From Symsagittifera roscoffensis (Eukaryota; Xenacoelomorpha; Acoela; Convolutidae), in NCBI RefSeq assembly GCF_963678635.1, contig NC_087064.1, forward strand, positions 26,950,189 to 27,014,188: a stretch of 64,000 nt of DNA. Reading direction: 5' to 3'. Position 1 is the first letter of the stretch, and each line of letters begins with the position of its first letter. Positions 57,751-64,000 of the stretch are shown here, one piece after another. The notes beneath the pieces are model-generated. The model did not search any database and had not been told where the DNA came from. It saw only the letters and a list, made by a program, of their open reading frames with translations. The position numbers and the translations under genes were made by a program.

Positions 57751-57814
57751 GCTAATTCGTAACAGGCGACAATTCGTTATTTTATTGGAGACAAAAGTTC
57801 ATAACACGCCGCAA
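57751..57814 (+). repeat. Fragment of the 17-bp minisatellite
   Basis: AATTCGTAACAGGCGAC AATTCGT, followed by a decayed unit; the same motif as 4967-5056. Confidence 0.55.
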
Positions 57815-58360
57815 ATCATCGTTTTTATTTTTAAATTTTTGAAAAAAAAATACATTAAACTTTAAATTTAAGTTTTAATTGAACACAATTAAAAATTCAA
57901 GTAACATAAGCCAATCCGCCAGCAATTTTCAGTCTTGCGAGTTGAATTTCGGCTCATTTTTGGATGGTTTTTTATTTGCGGCCATGTTGATTGTTTATGC
58001 TGGCAATCGCTTTATGGAAAGTCGTCAAAAACAAGTTTTGATGACGCTTAAAACATAACTACGCGATATTTTGTCAGACAAAAAATGATTTTCCGGTAAA
58101 AGTTGGTAAATCATTAATCAACTGCAGAATTAAATCGAGGCTCTTGCATGAAAAATTTGATACCTTTTAACAAGCCAGTACGCAAAAATTACATGCAACA
58201 AACAACATGAAATATACATGCAATAAACAAAAGAGGCGCAATTTTCAAGGTCCCCAACTTCAATTGTGTGCAAAGGTTGGTAGTGTGTACGAATTGTCAT
58301 CTGCTTCAAGTCTTTGCCAGTTACGATTTTCCGCACCATAAAAAATTGGAGCAAATGAAA
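57815..58360. other. Region upstream of the first GPCR exon seen
   Basis: A reverse ORF of 74 codons (58130-58354) has one hydrophobic stretch rich in cysteine, but it does not look like TM1 or TM2 of a GPCR. No exon is called. Confidence 0.3.
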
Positions 58361-58884
58361 ACAACACTGCTCGTATCAGGGCGAAGCCCTGAATTCTGCC
58401 TTTTAAGGTTTATGGAGCAGTTATAACATAAAAAAACTAAAGTAGTAAAATAAAATGAACAATTTTTTTAAATAAAATTTGAATTTTTTTGATGAAAATT
58501 ATCCCGCCACACGCCATATTTAGTACACAAGGATAGATTTTGCTCCTTGTAACAAACCAATTATGGCAAATAAGCTTCTTTCAACCAATTTGGAACGATT
58601 TCTAAACAGGATTAAATCTCCGCTTACGCGTTAATAGCGCGAAATATATCGCGCGTTAATTGTCGCAAATTGGCCAAAATGTCAATCTTTAAACCCCCAT
58701 AACTTTACGAAAAAATGATCACAGGTGAATTATTTTTTCAAATTTGAGCTCAGGACAGCAATACTTTTTGAATGATTAAAAAATTCCTTCAAAAATGGCT
58801 AGTTGAAAAGTCGAAATTTGTCTGAAGAAAAAAACCCACCCCGAGCACAAATATTCCGTTATTATCGTATCGAAAGCCGGAACA
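58361..58884 (+). mobile_element. Family 1 element, first of a four-copy cluster
   Basis: The left end ACAACACTGCTCGTATCAG with hairpin CAGGGCGAAGCCCTG is present, but TGTTCCGAC is deleted from the subterminal motif. The right end is TATCGAAAGCCGGAACA. Confidence 0.88.
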
Positions 58885-58885
58885 T

Positions 58886-59345
58886 CAACAAGACTGCTCA
58901 TATCAGCGCAAAGCCTTGATTGATCCGACTGCCATTTCAAATCTATGCAGTCTTCACTAGAGTTGGGTCTAGAAAAAATAAATATATCTAGTGGTCGCTT
59001 TAGAAATTGATGTTAAATTAATTAAAGCAAACTTTTTTTCACTTAAAAAAGTTTTCCACCACACTTAACGAAAAGTACAAAGAGATCTAATTTGGCTAAT
59101 AAGTGTCATCAATTGGATCTTGTCTGAATTATTTGAAGTGTTTCATTTCATTTTGGAACGACTTCTAGTACATTTAAATACCATCGGTTATAGCACGAAT
59201 CATATCGCACCTTAATTGTCCCATTCTCATAGTCTCATATTTGAAACAGAGGACAAAGTTTGAGTAAATTTCAGCAAAATGGTCGCCACCGTCCTTCGCT
59301 TCAATAGAGGATCGTCGGTTTTTTACATATATAGAGAAATTTAAA
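58886..59345 (+). mobile_element. Family 1 element, diverged, second of the cluster
   Basis: It starts CAACAAGACTGCTCATATC one base after the previous copy ends. The rest is eroded, and the right end is lost where the next, inverted copy begins. Confidence 0.65.
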
Positions 59346-59356
59346 CGAATTTTTTT

Positions 59357-59869
59357 TCGTTTTGATACAAAAGTAACGCAATATTTGTGCTCGTGGTGGT
59401 TTTTTTTTAGACAAAATTCGACTTTTCATTTAGCCTTTTTTAGCAGAATTGTTAAAAATCATTCAATAATTATTGTTGTCTTGAGCTTAAATTCGAAAAG
59501 ATATTTCACCTGTGATCTTTTTTCGTAAAAATATGGGGCTTAAACATTGCCCTTTTGGCCAATTTGGGACAATCTAACGCGCGATTTAATTCGCGCTATT
59601 AATGCGTAAGCGGGGATTTAATCCGTCTTGGAAATTGTTGCAAAATGGTTGAAAAAAGCTAGTTTGCCATAATTGATTTGTTACAAGGAGCAAAATCTAT
59701 TCTTTGTGTTTTTAATATGGCGTGTGGGGGGATGATTTTCAAAAAGTTTCTTCTCAAGATAAAGATTCTCATTTTTATTACAGCTATTTTTTTTGTTATT
59801 ACTGCTCTATTAAACTTAAAAGGCAGTCGAAACATTCAGGGATTCGCCCTGATACGAGCAGCCTTGTTT
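59357..59869 (-). mobile_element. Family 1 element, reverse, third of the cluster
   Basis: It runs from a decayed right end (TTGATACAAAAGTAACGC) to a good left end (ATACGAGCAGCCTTGTT), reversed relative to the two before it. Confidence 0.8.
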
Positions 59870-59887
59870 ATCATAAACCCTTCTTTT

Positions 59888-60264
59888 GTTCAGACTTTTG
59901 TAACAAAAGTATCGGAATGTTTGTGCTCGGTGTTGGTTTTTTTCTCTTCAGACAAATTGTTACTTTTTAACTAGCCATTTTTTACGGGTTTTTAAAATAT
60001 CATTCAAAAAGTATTGTTGTTCTGAGCTTAAATTTGAAAAGTTTTTTTTTCACTTGCGGTCAATTTTTTTAAAATCAAGGGGGTTTAAAATTGCTATTTT
60101 GTCCAATTTGGGACAATTAACGCATTCACAAAATAAGTCTTAAATATTATTATTTTTTTCATTTTATTTTTATTGCATATAATGTTTCATATTATTACTG
60201 CTCCATAGACTTTAAAAGGCAGTCGGAACATCAGGGCTTCGCCCTAATACGAGTAGTCTTGTTG
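59888..60264 (-). mobile_element. Family 1 element, reverse, internally deleted, fourth of the cluster
   Basis: Both ends are visible (GTTCAGACTTTTGTAAC; ATACGAGTAGTCTTGTT), but the 'gcgcgatatatt' centre and neighbouring ~130 bp are missing. Confidence 0.8.
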
Positions 60265-62234
60265 TTTTTTTCTTCATAGCAAATTATTTAGAAGACAATT
60301 TTGGAGTAACGTTTCCAAAGAAAAAAAACGCCAAACGTGGGCAATTGATCTCAGCTATCCGATATGAAGGAATCAGCTTTGGGTGTCAAAGACTTTTTTC
60401 AGATTTACGATTTCCATTGACTAATTTTATGCAGTCAATTTTCCCAGTCGCGTATAATTCTAGGAAATGAGTTTTTCTCTCGGGAAAGTTTCAGCGGTTC
60501 TGCTTCTTTTATTTGAGAATGGTATCACGCCACAGGGTTAATTGTAGCTTTAAGAACCAACGTTTCAAAATTAGGTTAACAAAAAATTCCTTCCAGAAAT
60601 TTTTGGTAAAGTTGACATACCTCTGCTGAAAACAAAATGAGCAAAAATACTCCATTCTTTCGCGAGAAACTCAGTAAAGGTACTGTTTAAAATATTGCTC
60701 AATCTAAAAAACGCCAATTCTTAAATTCAAATAAAATTGTTTCCTTCCTGTGTTGCGCTGGCTTTCTTTACTGTCTTTTTGTTAGTTTTTGACAGCTTTT
60801 TGCCGTTTACAAACAGCCGAGCTTAAATAAACAGTGACAACAGTATGATTTTTAGTTAACAAAAATGCACAACTTCAACAAATCCAGTAGCAAAATTTGC
60901 AATTTTTTGTAATACAGCTAAGTAGCAAAAAAAATATTTTTCAAATCAAAAACCAGATAAGTTTTTGCTTAATAAAGTAGTGAGCTAATGAGCCTAGTCT
61001 TCTTAATTTAACTCTTTGTTAAAGTATTCAATCTACTTGCGATACAAGTTTTTTATTTTATTTTGGGCATTTTTTATAAAAGAGCAGTAGTGTTCGTTTT
61101 TTTTTGTCCAACAGATTATATAAATTAAATTAAATTTGTAATTATTTTGTAAATTATATTTGTAAATTAAATATTAGAATTTGCTTTCAAAACCACTGAA
61201 AAAAATAACCTTTTAAAAAAACATAACCCTAAAACGCTCCATGATAAATTGTATTTTTGGAATTTGCGTTTGTTTTGTGAATAGTCCTATATTAGCGAAA
61301 AAAACGAACATTTCCATTAATAAATAAAATGCTATTTGATTAAAGTGGATTTGAGTTAATTAGGTTTCAACAGCTAAGAAAGATTTTTGCAGAGGGTAAA
61401 AATCATTAGTTGGAATTTTTTGCGCAAACTTCTCAAATAAATTGAATGAGGGAGGATGAGGGATAAAATGATTGGTTGATTAAATCTGCGAAAAGACTTA
61501 TCAAAAAACCTTGCCAGGTCCATTTAATTATTAGTTTTTAAATTACGTTGTAAATAGCAGTCATAAATTTAAGGAGGGAAACCCCAGTTTAAGTGGTCAA
61601 TTTAACAAACGTTAAGTCTCTTTAAAACATTCGCCTTCACTTCACCTCCTTTTTCTACAAGTATTGGGTAATAGCCAACCTTGTAGAGGACTACTTATCG
61701 AACGGTCAAGCATACACGAATACTGAGTTTATCAACAGTTTTGGCTCTTTGCAATTTCTGCGTTCTGCTGTGGAGCCTTAAATTCTTTGTTGCTAAGACT
61801 ACGGGGGAGGGGGTTTAGAAAAGTGGGCAAATTTTATCTTTCTTTGCGTCATGGAGTATTATGTTAAACTTTTTTTTATAAATTTTAAAATTTTTATGTT
61901 GACATAAGGCTTCTTTGAGTAAGCTGACCCGGAAAATATCTGAAATAGCTTTGGGAATGAACAAATGGCGATGATCATGTTTTGACCTACTTAACAATGA
62001 ATTTTAAAATTGAACTAAATTTGGCCAAATGAACAAAAAAAAGATATTTTAACTAATGCGTTCAATTATCAAACTGGGTGGATCAAATTTTGAGTAACTT
62101 TTTTAATTGGATCCTCACATTCGAGGCTATAATACCTTTAACCAACGATAAATTCTCTTAATAATCAAGTAACTTTTAACGTCTCATTTTGTTGCAACGA
62201 GGAAACTAATCCAACAAATTGCGGAACGGCATAC
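60265..62234. other. Intergenic or upstream GPCR intron
   Basis: AT-rich with no supported gene. Confidence 0.35.
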
Positions 62235-62307
62235 CGTCCCAGGTCAGGACACAAATGGTACCAGTGATAGCGCTTGACATCTCAAATGTCTTAGCTGCAT
62301 TATTGAA
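62235..62307 (-). CDS. Possible unassigned exon
   Basis: On the - strand a good acceptor (CTGCCCATTTCAG) is followed by 24 open codons (FNNAAKTFEMSSAITG, then TICVLTWDG) and a donor-like GTATGC. Base composition is GC-richer than its surroundings, like the real exons here. It begins in phase 0 and ends one base into a codon, so it cannot join the GPCR exon at 57699 directly. It could be an upstream exon of that gene or of another gene; no family is recognised. Confidence 0.35.
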
Positions 62308-63263
62308 CTGAAATGGGCAGGTTGAACATCTATTTAATTGTTTCTAAACATAAAAAGGCATCAGAAAAAGTTTTCGAAACCTTCATAAAAAATAATTTTC
62401 AGATAAATCTAGTATCTGTTTCGATAAAATATGTTAGTCTGCTAGTATTTCAGTTATAATCAGACCAGGAACACCACCCCCCCCGTACAATAAAAAATCC
62501 TTCATTTATGTTGTAACCAGTGGTTTTATAATGTTGTGCAAGTAAATATAGTACGTTTACATGTCAGAAACCAGTCCATATGTCAAACTTCTTTAAAATG
62601 AAACAAATTTTTTGATGGCAAAAGAAGCTTACTAGCATTGAAAAGCAAATCTACATTAGCAGTACCGAAAAAAGGGATTTTGTGTTTTAGGCTCTTCAAT
62701 CATTTCCACCAGCAGCATTGGTTTTGCAATTCGATCACATCACAGCATGATTCAATGTTTTCTCAGACTAAAGTCACCTTATTTACAGCAAGTGTGGAGT
62801 TCAAGCAGAACTTGATTAAAACCCTGGGTGTACACCTTAAAATCGAAATTTATTTCCGATTGTGAAAAGGAGGGTGAAGGGGGGGGAGGGTTGCGGACAA
62901 TGGACGAAAATTTTTTAACAATGAAATTTAGAGGTTAAAAAAAATTGGAACGACGGAACGTTTAGGAAAAAATTTGAGACCTTCTGGATGAAGAAAGTCT
63001 GCGTAGTATTTTTGAGCGTCTACAAACTAGTAGTTTGTAGTTTATGAATGATACATCTAGAGAAGCAATTCCTTAAAAAACTTTCAGGAATACGTTTCAT
63101 GATTGGTAGAGGTTTTCAGCTTCAACGCTTCTGATCAGTTCCTTAATTTGATAGCGACATTGCTACAAAAATGATTCAATGGCAAATAGGGGCCCCTTCG
63201 AGTTCGGCCCCTCTCGAGAAATTTCTAGACCGGCCGATATATATATGTATATTATATATAGAG
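62308..63263. other. Right flank
   Basis: No gene is supported. The 75-codon forward ORF at 62638-62865 has no domain. Confidence 0.35.
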
Positions 63264-63306
63264 AGAGATTTGGGTACCTTGTATAAAATGGAAGCACAAA
63301 CTCTTG

Positions 63307-63400
<94 letters not shown>

Positions 63401-63443
63401 CAAGAGTTTGTGCTTCCATTTTATACAAGGTACCCAAATCTCT
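63264..63443. repeat. Perfect 47-bp inverted repeat around a TA/TG microsatellite
   Basis: Arms 63264-63310 and 63397-63443 are exact complements (each contains ACCTTGTATAAAATGG or its complement). Between them lie a (TA)n run (to 63376) and a (TG)n run (to 63400). Reverse and forward ORFs across it are simple-repeat artefacts. Confidence 0.95.
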
Positions 63444-64000
63444 AAATAGTTTTTAAGTAGGGTTGAAAAAGAAAAAAACAACAGAAAACGAGTAGTTGAA
63501 ACTAAAATTGAACAGAAAAAAGTTCGAGTTGAAAAGAAATTGAACAAAACTAATTTTGAAGTACGACTTTGTGTGCAAGGACTTCCATACTCGCTCACAA
63601 TTGAAAAGTTGATATAAAAATCAATTCAAATTGAGTCTCATTATCTACAAAAGTTTAAAAAGCTGATATGATTTGATTTGAAATGAGTTTAATTGCTCGA
63701 TTGAATAATAGCAAAAATAATTTTGCGGCTTAAAATTTCCCATTTGGTCGCGCTCGGGAATAATTTAAACTTGCAACTGAAAATAAAACTCAAATTTTTG
63801 TTCTTGGAGGTTTTCCCACACTACAAAAGCGTTTCCAATTGAGCTAAGGTCAACTAAATGATCAAAATAATTTCGTACGACGCAATCTTTCAGATTTTAT
63901 ATTTGATATTGTCCGATCTTTCTAGTGTTCCAATATTTTCAACCTAGAAATCTCGATAAAAAAACAAGGCAGCCAGATTAATCAGAAATTTGCCATGAAA
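63444..64000. other. Right edge of window
   Basis: AT-rich, nothing recognised. Confidence 0.35.

Noticed and set aside
63171-63598. ORFs of 60-140 codons across the TA/TG repeat
   Set aside because: They are translations of a microsatellite (IYIYIY, HTHTHT).
1-64000. CRISPR arrays, operons or bacterial-type systems
   Set aside because: The window has spliced animal genes and dispersed eukaryotic repeats; the tandem repeats lack unique spacers of constant length.

Overview
This window looks like AT-rich, gene-poor animal nuclear DNA. Coding exons are short, higher in GC than their surroundings, and bounded by GT/AG introns of 0.5-8 kb. Two genes can be supported. On the + strand is a complete six-exon gene for the radial spoke head protein RSPH9 (4295-25425), so the organism builds motile 9+2 cilia. 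On the - strand are the last three exons of a rhodopsin-class (class A) peptide-type GPCR (57699 down to 45496). They cover TM3 to the C-terminus; the TM1-TM2 exons were not found. I cannot place the species below Metazoa.

Layout: 1-2946 is the 3' part of an LTR retrotransposon (decayed ORF, then a 3' LTR). 4295-25425 is RSPH9, whose introns hold many short non-autonomous repeats, a solo LTR with a 4-bp target duplication, minisatellites, and a C-tract/G-tract block. 26-34 kb has no recognised gene. It holds two long direct repeats, traces of decayed coding sequence and three strong stem-loops. 34.2-42.2 kb holds two neighbouring ~2-kb segments, each duplicated in tandem; the two segments are themselves distantly related. 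45.5-57.7 kb is the GPCR gene. Its long intron carries an intact gag-only retroelement, an inverted partner fragment of the same family, and two copies of a palindromic MITE. 58.4-60.3 kb is a cluster of four repeat copies. 62235-62307 is a possible unassigned exon. 63264-63443 is a perfect inverted repeat around a TA/TG microsatellite.

The most distinctive material is the repeat landscape. At least two ~0.5-kb families share one design: a small hairpin within the first ~40 nt, then a TGTTCCGAC-type motif that recurs inverted at the far end, and no ordinary terminal inverted repeats. Several copies are joined head to tail. That recalls non-autonomous Helentron-type rolling-circle elements (HINE/DINE), an inference from structure only. 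Most of the remaining short ORFs look like chance readings in AT-rich DNA.
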